DNA of 64,000 nucleotides from Alteromonas sp. BL110 (GTDB lineage: Bacteria > Pseudomonadota > Gammaproteobacteria > Enterobacterales > Alteromonadaceae). Shown in pieces: positions 37,242 to 47,261 of this stretch. The stretch spans positions 4,394,619-4,458,618 of the forward strand of contig NZ_CP031967.1 of the NCBI RefSeq assembly GCF_003443615.1, in the 5' to 3' direction. Position 1 is the stretch's first letter, and each line of letters begins with the position of its first letter. The notes below the pieces were generated by a model. It saw only the letters and a list, made by a program, of their open reading frames with translations. It did no database searches and was not told where the DNA came from. Both the position numbers and the translations under genes were made by a program.

Positions 37242-38306
37242 TTAGTCTTTATAAATCGCCACGGTAACTTCGCCATTTATGTCAATACTCGCGCGATACA
37301 TACCCGCTGAATTAAACGGCATCGCGATGTTTCCTTTTGCATCAATAGCAATTACTCCACCATCACCACCGGCTTTCATCAGAACGTCATTGACCACTGA
37401 ATTCGCAGCGTCATTTAACGTTACCCCCAGATACTTCATTCGCGCACAAATATCTGCGGCCACGTTGTACCGAATAAAATATTCGCCATGCCCGGTAGCC
37501 GATACGGCGCAACTTTCATTGTCAGCATAGGTGCCTGCACCAATAACCGGGGAATCGCCAATGCGTCCATATCGCTTCGCCGTCATCCCACCTGTTGACG
37601 TTCCTGCAACGATGTTGCCTTCACTATCCAATACCACCGCCCCTACGGTTCCAAAGCGCTCATTACCCTGTTGTAAACCGTAACCAATAGAGGCTTGCTC
37701 CATACGAGCTTTCGCTTTATCTAAAGCCTGCTTGCGAAACTCAGTATCAAAAACCGAATTATCCACTTGCTCAAGACCGTTTTGTTTCGCGTATTCTTCA
37801 GCACCTGCTCCTGATAGCATGACATGAGGAGATGCGTTCATTACAAGAAGTGCCGCTTCGATTGGGCTTCGAATTGTTTTCACGCCCGCCACCGCTCCAG
37901 CATTTTTGCTGCCACCATGCATTATCGACGCGTCGAGTTCATGTTCACCGTCAAACGTGTACACAGCCCCGATACCGGCGTTAAACAATGGTGAGCTTTC
38001 CAGGATTTTGATGGTTTCTACCACCGCGACTTCCCCTTTTTCACCTTCTTTAAGTAAGGTATAACCATGTCTTACCGCGTGAGTTAATACTCTTATATAA
38101 TTCGCCTCTTTTTCAGGTGTCATCGACGACTTTAAAATGGTACCCGCTCCGCCATGAATGGCGATGGCAACCTTTGGGCTTTGTTGGTGAGTATTAGCCG
38201 CTGATGCGTTAGTACTAACAATTGCTAGCGAAGCTGCTAAAGCACTGATTGCACACAGCGTATGTCGAACTTTATTGGACTGATGGAAAATGCGAGAAAG
38301 GTTCAA
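37242..38306 (-). CDS. Isoaspartyl peptidase / L-asparaginase (Ntn-hydrolase), exported
   Basis: This 354-residue plant-type asparaginase family member has IAIHGGAGTI at the front. The autoprocessing site is FGTVGAVVLD with nucleophile T220 by my start, followed by GGMTAKRYGRIGDSPVIGAGTYAD and ATGHGEYFIR. A signal peptide (TLCAISALAASLAIVSTNASA) precedes the domain, so it should work in the periplasm, degrading isoaspartyl dipeptides or asparagine. I choose TTG 38306 because AAAGGAG lies seven bases upstream; the longer frame from 38369 has an unlikely cysteine-rich lead. Gene stands alone. Confidence 0.85.
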   Translation of the reverse strand: MNLSRIFHQSNKVRHTLCAISALAASLAIVSTNASAANTHQQSPKVAIAIHGGAGTILKSSMTPEKEANYIRVLTHAVRHGYTLLKEGEKGEVAVVETIKILESSPLFNAGIGAVYTFDGEHELDASIMHGGSKNAGAVAGVKTIRSPIEAALLVMNASPHVMLSGAGAEEYAKQNGLEQVDNSVFDTEFRKQALDKAKARMEQASIGYGLQQGNERFGTVGAVVLDSEGNIVAGTSTGGMTAKRYGRIGDSPVIGAGTYADNESCAVSATGHGEYFIRYNVAADICARMKYLGVTLNDAANSVVNDVLMKAGGDGGVIAIDAKGNIAMPFNSAGMYRASIDINGEVTVAIYKD

Positions 38307-38429
38307 ACGGTTAACTCCTTTAAAAGTGAAAAAACACCGCTTATTTTCGAGGCATATAAACCAACACAATTAAGCGACGTTATTATCGTATTTATAGCGA
38401 ATTAAGATGACACACTGAAAGATGATAAT

Positions 38430-41400
38430 CTAGGCTACTTCAAGAAGTTCTAAAAAGGTATTGAGATCGTCGCCGATAGATGGGATTAACGCCTTTACTT
38501 TTACCCAATCTGCTACTTTTGATAACTCCCACAGTGCTTCAAAATCTTTTTGTAACTGCACTGCACCAATATCTGCAGACATTCCTTTAAGTTTAAGAGA
38601 GAGGACTTGTACTTGTGCAAAATCCTGTTCCTCTACGGCCCTATCTAAAAGCTTAAATTTTTCAGGCGCGCTTTGAGAATAAAGCTCGCAAACCCGCGAG
38701 AACAACGCCTTATCTCCCATAATGCGAGCTATCGCATCCTCTTTTTCCCAACAGTCATTATCTATTGCATTCGCCCTCTCGTTAGAAATACTTTCAGGCT
38801 TACCTAACGCGTCGCCAAGTTCAGATTGAACAAAAACATCATCGCTAGCATTATTTTCCGGTGAATGGTTTATTACGTTCATAGACTCATCAGCGCTTTG
38901 CTCCAAGTCTCTATCGATAGCGCCAAGCAGGCTGTCTACCAAGGGCGGCACCGACGCACTATTACTTGTTTGCTCTAGGGGTTTTGAAAGAGGAGTTTTT
39001 GTGCGCTCGCCAATTTGGGTATCAATTTCTGAATTTTTAAGCTCGATGCCAGCTAGCTTGGTCACTTGATTAACTAGCCACTGCCTTACTTTCGGTATGA
39101 GTACATCTGCAATAACCGGTTTGGTTGCAAAGTCGTTCATCCCTGCTGCTAAGCACTTTTCCTTCTCGCCTAGCATAGCATTTGCCGTCATCGCTATGAT
39201 GGGTACATCAACATGCATGGCGCCTGCCTTTCCCTCTCGAATAGCACGAGTTGCCTCGTAGCCATTCATTTTAGGCATTTGGCAATCCATCAAAATACTG
39301 TGAATGCGACGGCCTTTGTCATCGCATTTGCGCAGAAAAGCAATCACTTCTTCCCCGTCAGCACAGGTATATAATTTACAAGGTAAGCACTCTAATACGC
39401 CCTTAGCCACCTCTCTGTTTATCATATTATCGTCAACGATAAGTAATCGTGAGTTCTCTATGGAAAAGTGTGGTTTGACTTGCTCTTCGGCCCTAGCTTC
39501 GTCTTCTAATGTACTGCTATGGCTGTCTTCATAAGTAGCTTTATTAATTAGACCACTATATTTAACAGCATCTAAACCTTGCTTAACCGTAACAAACGTA
39601 GAGCGGAACAGGGGCTTGGGTAAATACAAAGGCGTTAAATGCGTAAACTCATACGGAGCGCCTTCTAACTTTTGAAGAATATAGACAACGGGCATTTTGC
39701 TAGCTTTTCCGTCCTTTTCGCAGCGTTCCCATTCTTTATCGAGTTCACCAATTAAAGCGCTCGATTCATCTAGTAAAAGAATGTTGTAATCTTCCCAAGG
39801 AATCGCGCTAGCGGGTGTATCTAATACGTGTGGAGTAGCACCTACGTATTCAGCAAGTTTACCTATATGCGCTTGTAGCGGTAAATAAGCAGAAGAGACA
39901 CCCACTTTAATATGACTAAGTAGTGACTTTTCTTCTCGTTCAATTTGGTCGGAGTTTGCTGACTTACCTGATGCAGTATCGGGAACCGAAATATAGAACG
40001 AAAACTTACTTCCCATTCCTAACTCCGATTCAAAGGTAATATCCCCACCTAATAATTGGCATAACTGCTTGCAAATAGATAATCCTAGCCCTGTACCGCC
40101 GTATTGTGTCGCCACTGAGGCATCAGCCTGGGTAAAGGCAGAAAAAAGCTTGGGCTGGTTGTCCTTTGCTATACCAACCCCCGTATCCTCAACACTAAAA
40201 TGTAACCGCTGCACACCAGATACCGGTTCGCTCAAAAACAGTGTGAGCTTAACGTGCCCCGTTTCGGTAAACTTAATCGCATTGTTTAGCAGGTTGCTCA
40301 ATACCTGGTTAATTCTGTGGGGATCTGAGTTAATTTCTATTTTCGGTACTTCTGATGTATCCACCAGTAACTCTAGTCCTCTACCTGCCGCTTTGATAGC
40401 GAACACTTTAGCAATAGACTCGATAAGTGAGAGTAATTCGAAACTTTGCTGGTTAATATCCAGTTTTCCCGCCTCTATTTTTGAAAGATCCAGTACATCG
40501 TTTATAAGCACGTTTAAGTTGTTACAGCTGATTTCCATCATAGAAACCAACTGCTCTGCCTTTTCGTTAAGTGGTTGGCGTTTTAATAGAGCTAATGAGC
40601 CGACTACCCCGTTAAGGGGTGTGCGCATTTCATGACTAATATTAGAAATAAACGAACTCTTTACCTTACTTGCTTTACGCGCTTCTTGCGTGGCCTCAAC
40701 TAGCTCTTTTGTCCTACTAACCACTTTTTCTTCAAGCCTTAAGTTGACTCGTTCAATAGCGTCTTTCGCTTTCTGCTCATCTGTAACATCTCTTATTACT
40801 ACGGCAACACCTGAAAACTGTAAATGCTCTCCCCATATCGTCGACGCGGTGATCAATAGCGAATGCTCATCGTTATCGTCATCGACATAAGGCTTGTTAA
40901 AGGTGACTTGCTTACCACCTTTAACAAGCACATCTTCTAGTCCTAACAAGGATAATGGAGCAAAAGATGAATAGTGATGATTGATGATTATTTGAGGAGG
41001 GATCCCAAAAAGTGACTCCGCAGCTTTATTCCAGCTTTTGACAATGCCGGTGGAGTCCACACTAAAGATGGCATCTTTTGAAATATCGACAATAGCAGCA
41101 GATTCACCGCGCACTTTAGCTAATTCAATATTCTTTGTATTGCTGCGATATACAAAAAGCAAAATACTGACAAAGATAATCGAGACGATGCCAATCACGC
41201 TATAAACGCTCAGTCGCTTTTCGTTTATCAGCGCACTAACTTCGGATTGCGGTAGAAGTATGTGAAGATAAAAGGTAGCGCTCTGATCTTTTGCACCAAT
41301 TGTGAACGCCCGAGAGACAGCATAGTGTACGCCCTGAGTTTCATCTTCAGGCGTAATTTTGGTTCGCCCCTTGAATTGGGGTACAGAGAATTCGCTTTGC

Positions 41401-42200
41401 CATGTTACAGAAGGGTTTAAGTCTTTAGAAAAAGATTTTTGACCGTCAGGATGTAATACAAAATACCCTTCACGGTCAGTGACGTAAAGCGTCTGGTTGG
41501 TAGTCAACGTTTGGGTCATTTGAGAAAGCAGGTACTGCGCATTGACGTTCATAATTAATAAACCGTAACGCTCACCACTTTCACTAAAGATGGGTAAGGA
41601 AAGCCGAATTACGCTTTTGTAAGGGTACTCCAATTTTCCATATTCGCGATTTAAGTTAATACCCGAAATGTAAAACTGGCCTTGATTACTTTTTACACTT
41701 TCAATGAAGTAATTTCGTGATGCTTTCGCCTGTAAATCACTACTATTGGCGATTAGAACACTCCCGCCTTCGCGCTCCACCCTTAAAAATTCGTTTCCCT
41801 CTACATCTGCCTTAATGACCCTTAACTGATCAATCTCTCTATTGTTTTCAATAAAGGCAACGAATATGGTTTCTAAGCGATGCTTCCACTGGTCGAGCGT
41901 TGTGCCATCTTTAGGGTCTAATTTATCATTCTGGGTTGCTCGAACTATGCCGCTTATTGGCGGTGTCTGATGCAAAAAATTAAGCGCATTAAGATATTTC
42001 ACCACCTGCATTTCGGCGACGTTTTCCACGCTTAAGGCGCTTTTCTCTAAAGCCTCAAAAGCCTGGCTTTCCGCCGTCGCTTTTATATTGCTTTCAAACA
42101 AACTAACAACTAACACAATCAGCAAGGTAGCAAGAACAACTGCCAATATAAAAGTGCTTTTAGCTTCGTTAAACGCAGGTTTAGATGGTAGGACCGACAA
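38430..42200 (-). CDS. Hybrid sensor histidine kinase (Cache-PAS-HisKA-HATPase-REC-HPt-like)
   Basis: This 1256-residue inner-membrane sensor has TM1 at about 17-36. A large periplasmic dCache-like domain runs to about 330, followed by TM2. A PAS domain (IVDISKDAIFSVDSTGIVKSWNK) comes next, then HisKA with H523 in SNISHEMRTPLNG and HATPase (NLLNNAIKFTETG, DTGVGIA, GTGLGLSI). A degenerate receiver spans about 790-900 and an intact receiver follows with D972 in LMDCQMPKMNG. The C-terminal HPt-like helix reads LSLKLKGMSADIGA. The residue that should be the phosphoacceptor histidine is L1202. Output must leave through another HPt protein or the HPt is inactive. A chance GACACCCA core falls at 39897. 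No response regulator gene is adjacent. Confidence 0.9.
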   Translation of the reverse strand: MSVLPSKPAFNEAKSTFILAVVLATLLIVLVVSLFESNIKATAESQAFEALEKSALSVENVAEMQVVKYLNALNFLHQTPPISGIVRATQNDKLDPKDGTTLDQWKHRLETIFVAFIENNREIDQLRVIKADVEGNEFLRVEREGGSVLIANSSDLQAKASRNYFIESVKSNQGQFYISGINLNREYGKLEYPYKSVIRLSLPIFSESGERYGLLIMNVNAQYLLSQMTQTLTTNQTLYVTDREGYFVLHPDGQKSFSKDLNPSVTWQSEFSVPQFKGRTKITPEDETQGVHYAVSRAFTIGAKDQSATFYLHILLPQSEVSALINEKRLSVYSVIGIVSIIFVSILLFVYRSNTKNIELAKVRGESAAIVDISKDAIFSVDSTGIVKSWNKAAESLFGIPPQIIINHHYSSFAPLSLLGLEDVLVKGGKQVTFNKPYVDDDNDEHSLLITASTIWGEHLQFSGVAVVIRDVTDEQKAKDAIERVNLRLEEKVVSRTKELVEATQEARKASKVKSSFISNISHEMRTPLNGVVGSLALLKRQPLNEKAEQLVSMMEISCNNLNVLINDVLDLSKIEAGKLDINQQSFELLSLIESIAKVFAIKAAGRGLELLVDTSEVPKIEINSDPHRINQVLSNLLNNAIKFTETGHVKLTLFLSEPVSGVQRLHFSVEDTGVGIAKDNQPKLFSAFTQADASVATQYGGTGLGLSICKQLCQLLGGDITFESELGMGSKFSFYISVPDTASGKSANSDQIEREEKSLLSHIKVGVSSAYLPLQAHIGKLAEYVGATPHVLDTPASAIPWEDYNILLLDESSALIGELDKEWERCEKDGKASKMPVVYILQKLEGAPYEFTHLTPLYLPKPLFRSTFVTVKQGLDAVKYSGLINKATYEDSHSSTLEDEARAEEQVKPHFSIENSRLLIVDDNMINREVAKGVLECLPCKLYTCADGEEVIAFLRKCDDKGRRIHSILMDCQMPKMNGYEATRAIREGKAGAMHVDVPIIAMTANAMLGEKEKCLAAGMNDFATKPVIADVLIPKVRQWLVNQVTKLAGIELKNSEIDTQIGERTKTPLSKPLEQTSNSASVPPLVDSLLGAIDRDLEQSADESMNVINHSPENNASDDVFVQSELGDALGKPESISNERANAIDNDCWEKEDAIARIMGDKALFSRVCELYSQSAPEKFKLLDRAVEEQDFAQVQVLSLKLKGMSADIGAVQLQKDFEALWELSKVADWVKVKALIPSIGDDLNTFLELLEVA

Positions 42201-42422
42201 GCCAATAATTTCCGTATCACTTGTAATAACTTAAAGCTAGTCAGAGATGTTTTGTTGCGCAAGTTTATAATGAAAAACCTTATATAAAATCGAAAGACAA
42301 AACCGTGAGTTACAGCGACACTTTAGCGTTTTAAGCCTCTGTAATGTTGGGCATAAAACCAACAGCATTTGGTATTAAAATTGTCGCGGTGTACACTGCG
42401 TGCAAGGTTTTACTAATAAGCA

Positions 42423-43862
42423 ATGGTGGTTATGCACGCACCTACATTTTTGTGGCACGATTTTGAAACATTTGGCACTAGCCCACAAAAAGATCTCCCC
42501 TGCCAATTTGCCGCGGTAAGAACAGATATGGATTTAAATGTTGTTGGAAAGCCCATCAACGTTATGAGCGCCATTGCTAATGATTATCTACCTCACCCAG
42601 AAGCATGTTTGGTTACCGGCATTACGCCGCAGCAAACAATAAGAGATGGTTCGAACGAGTCGGATTTTGCAGCGCGAATTTACCAAGAGATGTCTACACC
42701 AAACACCTGTAGTGTAGGATTTAACAGCATTCGCTTTGACGATGAAGTCTCGCGCTATCTATTTTACCGTAACTTCTACGATCCCTATTCACGGGAATGG
42801 CGAAACGGAAATAGCCGATGGGATATTATTGATGTGGCAAGAGCGTGTTATGCGCTTAGACCTGAAGGAATTAATTGGCCAGAACGAGAAGATGGTACAC
42901 CTAGCTTCAAATTAGAATCGCTCACTGCTGCAAATAACATTGGTCACGAAAATGCACACGATGCGTTGAGTGATGTCTATGCAACCATCGCCTTGGCAAA
43001 GCTTATCAAAGAAAAGCAGCCTCGTTTATTTGAGTATGCACTCTCGCTACGCAATAAACATACGGTTATGCAGCAAATTGACTTAAGCAAACCTTCAGTA
43101 CTTTTGCACATATCCTCTAAATTACCGGCCTCTCAGGGGTGTTGCACTTGGGTAATGCCAATCGCTAAGCACCCAACCAATTCTAATGCGTTTATAGCAA
43201 TAGATTTGTCCCATGATATAGACAGCTTGCTAAACGACTCGGCCGAAGAGATAAGACAGGCGCTTTACGCACCAGCGGATACGTATTCAGATGTTAAAGA
43301 TCGCCCGGGCCTTAAACTCATTCACATTAATCGCTCCCCTTTTATTACCACAGCCAAAGCGATGACTGAAGAAAACGCCGCTAGGTTAGGTCTTGATCGA
43401 GAACGCTGCCTAGACAATTACAAAACACTCGCAGGCTCTACTGATCTTGCTGCTAAGCTTGTAAATGTGTACGACGAAGAACTCAACAGTACAGAGCATG
43501 ACATAGATCACGCCTTGTATAGCGGTGGTTTTTTAAATGACGAAGATAGACGTTGGTGCGAGCGTGTTATTAATGCTAAGCCTGACGACCTCGCTACGCT
43601 CAGCGGTGAAACCCAGCATGAAGGTTTGCGAAAACAGCTTTTTCGTTATCGTGCGCGCAACTACCCTAATACGCTCACCGCTGATGAGATGACAAAGTGG
43701 CAGTATCACCGTCAAGCTAGACTAACAGACCCCGCGTTTGGCGGCTCAATTACCTTAGAAAACTATTTGATGAGGCTTGAGGCGTTAGCTCACGAACACA
43801 GTGACAACCCTGACAAGCAGGCCATACTGCGTGCCCTGTATCAGTATGCTAAAAACCTTTGA
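42423..43862 (+). CDS. sbcB: Exodeoxyribonuclease I
   Basis: Exonuclease I digests single-stranded DNA 3' to 5' in recombination and mismatch repair. The 479-residue protein has ExoI motif FLWHDFETFGTSPQKDLPCQFAA, GITPQQ, the substrate region FNSIRFDDEVSRYLFYRNFYDPY and the ExoIII motif NAHDALSDVYATIALA. Length matches. The ATG at 42432 (MHAPTF) is an alternative start, since neither has a strong ribosome site. Monocistronic. Confidence 0.95.
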   Translation: MVVMHAPTFLWHDFETFGTSPQKDLPCQFAAVRTDMDLNVVGKPINVMSAIANDYLPHPEACLVTGITPQQTIRDGSNESDFAARIYQEMSTPNTCSVGFNSIRFDDEVSRYLFYRNFYDPYSREWRNGNSRWDIIDVARACYALRPEGINWPEREDGTPSFKLESLTAANNIGHENAHDALSDVYATIALAKLIKEKQPRLFEYALSLRNKHTVMQQIDLSKPSVLLHISSKLPASQGCCTWVMPIAKHPTNSNAFIAIDLSHDIDSLLNDSAEEIRQALYAPADTYSDVKDRPGLKLIHINRSPFITTAKAMTEENAARLGLDRERCLDNYKTLAGSTDLAAKLVNVYDEELNSTEHDIDHALYSGGFLNDEDRRWCERVINAKPDDLATLSGETQHEGLRKQLFRYRARNYPNTLTADEMTKWQYHRQARLTDPAFGGSITLENYLMRLEALAHEHSDNPDKQAILRALYQYAKNL

Positions 43863-43987
43863 CGGAGGTTTTATAACATCATAAATTAATGATAGTTGAA
43901 CTGAGGCGGTAAAGGATAAAACGTAGTCAAGGAATTGATGACATCCGCCGATAATAACAATACACGCGCGTAAGGGAATAAGAAGTC

Positions 43988-45643
43988 ATGAATGGCGTTA
44001 CAATAAGCTTCGACAAATCAAGAACCTATATAAACATTATGCTCACCCCTTCTGAATTTACATCAGAAGTGGATATTCGTGAAGTTAGGCAGCAATTGGA
44101 AAGCGGCGAAACCAAGCGCCTTTATGTGTCAGAAAAAGCGTTGAAATCTGCCTGTGAGACGGCAAACCATTACTTTAAGACGGGTGATGGGACCGTGGTT
44201 CAAGAACGTATTGGCGAACGCAAAAACGCAGAAGTTGAATTTAGGGTGCCTGAAGATGGCATGATCGCAAACTTAGTTCTTACTACCCCCTATGGCGGCA
44301 AACTCCCATCTCTCGCGACAGTTAAATCGTTAGCGGTTAAAAATAGAGTGATTCGAGGTGTGAGCACTAAGAAAATAGACGCGATGCTAAAAGCAGCTAG
44401 GAATGCTGCACCCGGCACCGTTTTAGAGGAAACCATCGCCAAAGGGCTTCCTGCCCGAAATGGAAAAAATTCAAAGTTTATTCCCCTTGTTCCAAACGCG
44501 CTCGAACGAATACTTAAACCGCAAACAAACGAAGGCGAACGCGTTGACATGCGCAACTTAGGCGAAGTGATATGCGTGAAAATAAACACGCCTGTTCTGC
44601 GCCGTACTCCACCTACTAAAGGGCGTTCAGGCTTTGATGTGAAAGGAAACACAATCTCTGCCGCTCAAGGCGAATGGGTGGATTTTAAAATGGGTACAGG
44701 AACGGTGTTGTCTGATAGCGACGCAAATCTATTAATGTCGGCGATTTCAGGGATGCCTAAATACCGTGACCAAGTTATGAATATTGATGACACCTTTATT
44801 TGTAATGGCGTTAACGTCGGGTCAGGGCATGTAAATTATGAAGGTGCTGTATTAGTCAATGGCGATGTCACCGAGAAAATGCAAATTAAAGCAGCAGGTG
44901 ACGTTACTATTAACGGTTTCGTAGAGTCGGCTTATATTGAGTCTGGCGGTGACATTATTATTACCGAAGGTGCCATGGGTAAGGTGAACGATAAGCAAGG
45001 TGACTTCCAGTGCAAACTCGTAGCCGCGGGAAGCATTCACGTTCAGCATGGTCAAGGCATTGATATTCAGTGCGTTGGAAATATTACGGTCGGCAGGCAA
45101 CTTGCGTACAGCCGACTGCGCTGCGGTGGTGCGGTAATCGTGGGGCAAATTGATAAACCCATGGGTAATTTATTTGCCTGTGACATTATTAGTCAAGACC
45201 GTGTTGAAGCAGGTACGCTGGGTGCGGTTTCAGGAAGCACGTTGAAAGTCGATTTCAGTCCAGGCTTTAACCAACTACTCGAGCGCAAAGATTCACTTGA
45301 TGAGTTATTAAGGCAGATTCGAGAGAATAACTTAAAACACAAAGAAAAAATTGCCCTTATTCAGGGTAAGAAGATCCCTAAAGAACTACAGCGCAAGGCG
45401 GCAGAGGCCCTGGAGCTTTTTAACAATGAAAGCGCGCTTCTTGAGTGGCTAGAGAATAAAGCTAACGACGTTAAAGCCGCGAAAGAAAACTATCAGACGG
45501 ATATTAAGCTTATTGCAAACAAGAGGCTCTACCCTGGTGTTTCCGCTAAGCTAAATAATAGAAATTGGCGTTCTGAGCGAGAGTACGATCGCGCTCAAAT
45601 TCACTACGATTCGCATCAATGGCATTATGAGCCAATAATTTAA
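43988..45643 (+). CDS. FapA family (DUF342) protein
   Basis: This 551-residue protein belongs to the FapA/DUF342 polymer-forming family. The N-terminal part has a FapA-type region with TPPTKGRSGFDVKGNTI. The middle (about 285-420) is a right-handed beta-helix with repeats such as VLVNGDVTEKMQIKAAGDVTINGFVESAYIESGGDIIITEGAMG. A coiled coil follows at 425-520. Family members are found in motility, adhesion and chemotaxis contexts, but the precise role is unclear. No neighbour explains it here. Confidence 0.85.
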   Translation: MNGVTISFDKSRTYINIMLTPSEFTSEVDIREVRQQLESGETKRLYVSEKALKSACETANHYFKTGDGTVVQERIGERKNAEVEFRVPEDGMIANLVLTTPYGGKLPSLATVKSLAVKNRVIRGVSTKKIDAMLKAARNAAPGTVLEETIAKGLPARNGKNSKFIPLVPNALERILKPQTNEGERVDMRNLGEVICVKINTPVLRRTPPTKGRSGFDVKGNTISAAQGEWVDFKMGTGTVLSDSDANLLMSAISGMPKYRDQVMNIDDTFICNGVNVGSGHVNYEGAVLVNGDVTEKMQIKAAGDVTINGFVESAYIESGGDIIITEGAMGKVNDKQGDFQCKLVAAGSIHVQHGQGIDIQCVGNITVGRQLAYSRLRCGGAVIVGQIDKPMGNLFACDIISQDRVEAGTLGAVSGSTLKVDFSPGFNQLLERKDSLDELLRQIRENNLKHKEKIALIQGKKIPKELQRKAAEALELFNNESALLEWLENKANDVKAAKENYQTDIKLIANKRLYPGVSAKLNNRNWRSEREYDRAQIHYDSHQWHYEPII

Positions 45644-45657
45644 GGGATGTTTAGGCA

Positions 45658-45685
45658 TGCGAAGTCCGGTTTTTCAGGCTTCGCA
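45658..45685 (+). terminator. Hairpin after the FapA-family gene
   Basis: TGCGAAG (45658-45664) pairs with CTTCGCA (45679-45685) across a 14-nt loop, 14 nt past the stop, followed by CATCTACTTTTCT. It may serve both convergent genes. Confidence 0.6.
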
Positions 45686-45722
45686 CATCTACTTTTCTAT
45701 TTAGCTGTAGGATAATCCGTTT

Positions 45723-47168
45723 TTACTGGGCAATGGTCACATTGCCGTAGCCTTGCCGCTTAGACTGATAAAGCGCTTTTATGGTGCGCTCAAGCCAGTC
45801 AGGAAACTCTTCTGAATCTCGCAATTCAGCCATGCCGATGGCAGTTTTGTATTTATTGCTTAGAAGATAATGAGTATCCATACACTCTAACAGCCTGTCT
45901 GCAAGAATCTTTGCTGAGTCTAATTGGGTCTGTGGACAAAGCACAACGAACTGCTCCCCAGTGAACCTTGAAACAACATCGACCTCTCTTACTGTATTAA
46001 GGCAGTTTTGGGCGGCCGTCTTCAACACTTCGTCTCGAATAGAAGGGTCGTGAGAAAATTGATTTTCATCAACAGGCGTTAAATCAATCGCGATTAATGT
46101 AGCGGTAGTATGAAACCTATGGAAGCGCGATATCTCTTCTTCGGCTCTTTGTATCATATGATTACGGTTATACAGACCTGTAATTGTATCGTGGGCAGAA
46201 AGAAAACCTAACGTTTTGTTTCTCTCTAACAAAGTGGCTTGAAGCGCACTTATCTCTTCATTTTTTTGTTGAATTATACGCTTGTAGCCGCCCACGTGGC
46301 GGTTTCTCGAAATTAGCCACAACAAGCCCAATAATACGATTGCTGAACTCAATATCATCACGGCATAGTTGCGGCTGTAACGAATTTGCACGTTGTTCCA
46401 CTGTTTGTAGATTTCTACTTTCTTCGTCTCTGGAACCCGTTCAATTGCCATATTAAGTTTATCGACTAAATGCCCGAACGACTTATTAACGCCGAATGCG
46501 AGAGAGTCAAAGGGTTCGGCGTAACCAACAATGTGTAAATCTTCAAGCTCAAGGTTATTAATGTGCATATTCACACTCATCAATGAGCCTACCATTACGT
46601 CAAATTCACCGTTGGCGAGTTGCTTAAGGCCCTCTTCCTCAGATGGGATGAGTTTTAGCCGCAAACCGGGATAATAACGAGAAATATACTCTACTTGGCG
46701 ATACCCCTGCACAATACCTACTGTACGATTACCGATACCTGAATACCCCTGCAGCATAGGCATGCCCGCTCGGGCAACCAATACATTTGGCGCCTCAAAA
46801 TACGGCACACTAAAGTCTAAAAACTGCTTGCGATAATTAGACGTGTTCATCATCGGAATGACTTGGCATTTACCTTGTTGAACGAATTCTAGGCTTTCCT
46901 GCCAACTCTGTGTAGGAACTAGCTTGAACTTAAGCTCGCTGAGTTCAGCAATTAGCTGCATATACTGAGCTGAAATACCCACGTGGATGCCATTTCTTAT
47001 CGCTTCATAAGGCGCCCAATTGGGGTCAATACAATAGGTTACTTCGATTGAATTTTGAGATGCTAATGGTTGCTCTGGTGCGGCTTGCAAGAGTGCACTA
47101 AAAGCGGCTCCTACTAACAACACTGTGCAAACCAGTTTTTTTCTTATTTTTCTCAACTGCACACCCAA
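45723..47168 (-). CDS. Periplasmic solute-binding-domain sensor with degenerate GGDEF domain
   Basis: This 481-residue protein has a signal/TM (LVCTVLLVGAAFSALLQA) and an SBP_bac_3-type periplasmic binding domain (about 40-265: CIDPNWAPYEAIRNGIHVGI, YFEAPNVLVAR). A TM lies at about 270-290 with a short coiled coil after it, then a GGDEF fold. The signature reads TGEQF (403-407) and the metal-binding segment is IDLTPVDENQF, so activity is doubtful. It probably senses an amino-acid-like ligand. The start is uncertain: 47168 is TTG, with GTG at 47162 also possible, and no clear ribosome site. Confidence 0.78.
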   Translation of the reverse strand: MGVQLRKIRKKLVCTVLLVGAAFSALLQAAPEQPLASQNSIEVTYCIDPNWAPYEAIRNGIHVGISAQYMQLIAELSELKFKLVPTQSWQESLEFVQQGKCQVIPMMNTSNYRKQFLDFSVPYFEAPNVLVARAGMPMLQGYSGIGNRTVGIVQGYRQVEYISRYYPGLRLKLIPSEEEGLKQLANGEFDVMVGSLMSVNMHINNLELEDLHIVGYAEPFDSLAFGVNKSFGHLVDKLNMAIERVPETKKVEIYKQWNNVQIRYSRNYAVMILSSAIVLLGLLWLISRNRHVGGYKRIIQQKNEEISALQATLLERNKTLGFLSAHDTITGLYNRNHMIQRAEEEISRFHRFHTTATLIAIDLTPVDENQFSHDPSIRDEVLKTAAQNCLNTVREVDVVSRFTGEQFVVLCPQTQLDSAKILADRLLECMDTHYLLSNKYKTAIGMAELRDSEEFPDWLERTIKALYQSKRQGYGNVTIAQ

Positions 47169-47261
47169 AAAAGAATAATTACATCAATAACAAGTCAACC
47201 GCGAAGTATTAGGGTTAAATGCACAAAATGCAATAAATTCGATTATTTAGTGACTGTTTAG

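Noticed and set aside
39897..39904. Single core inside the hybrid kinase gene as a repeat insertion
   Set aside because: It is isolated and without the extended flank, and could be chance, though it lies in a degenerate receiver linker.
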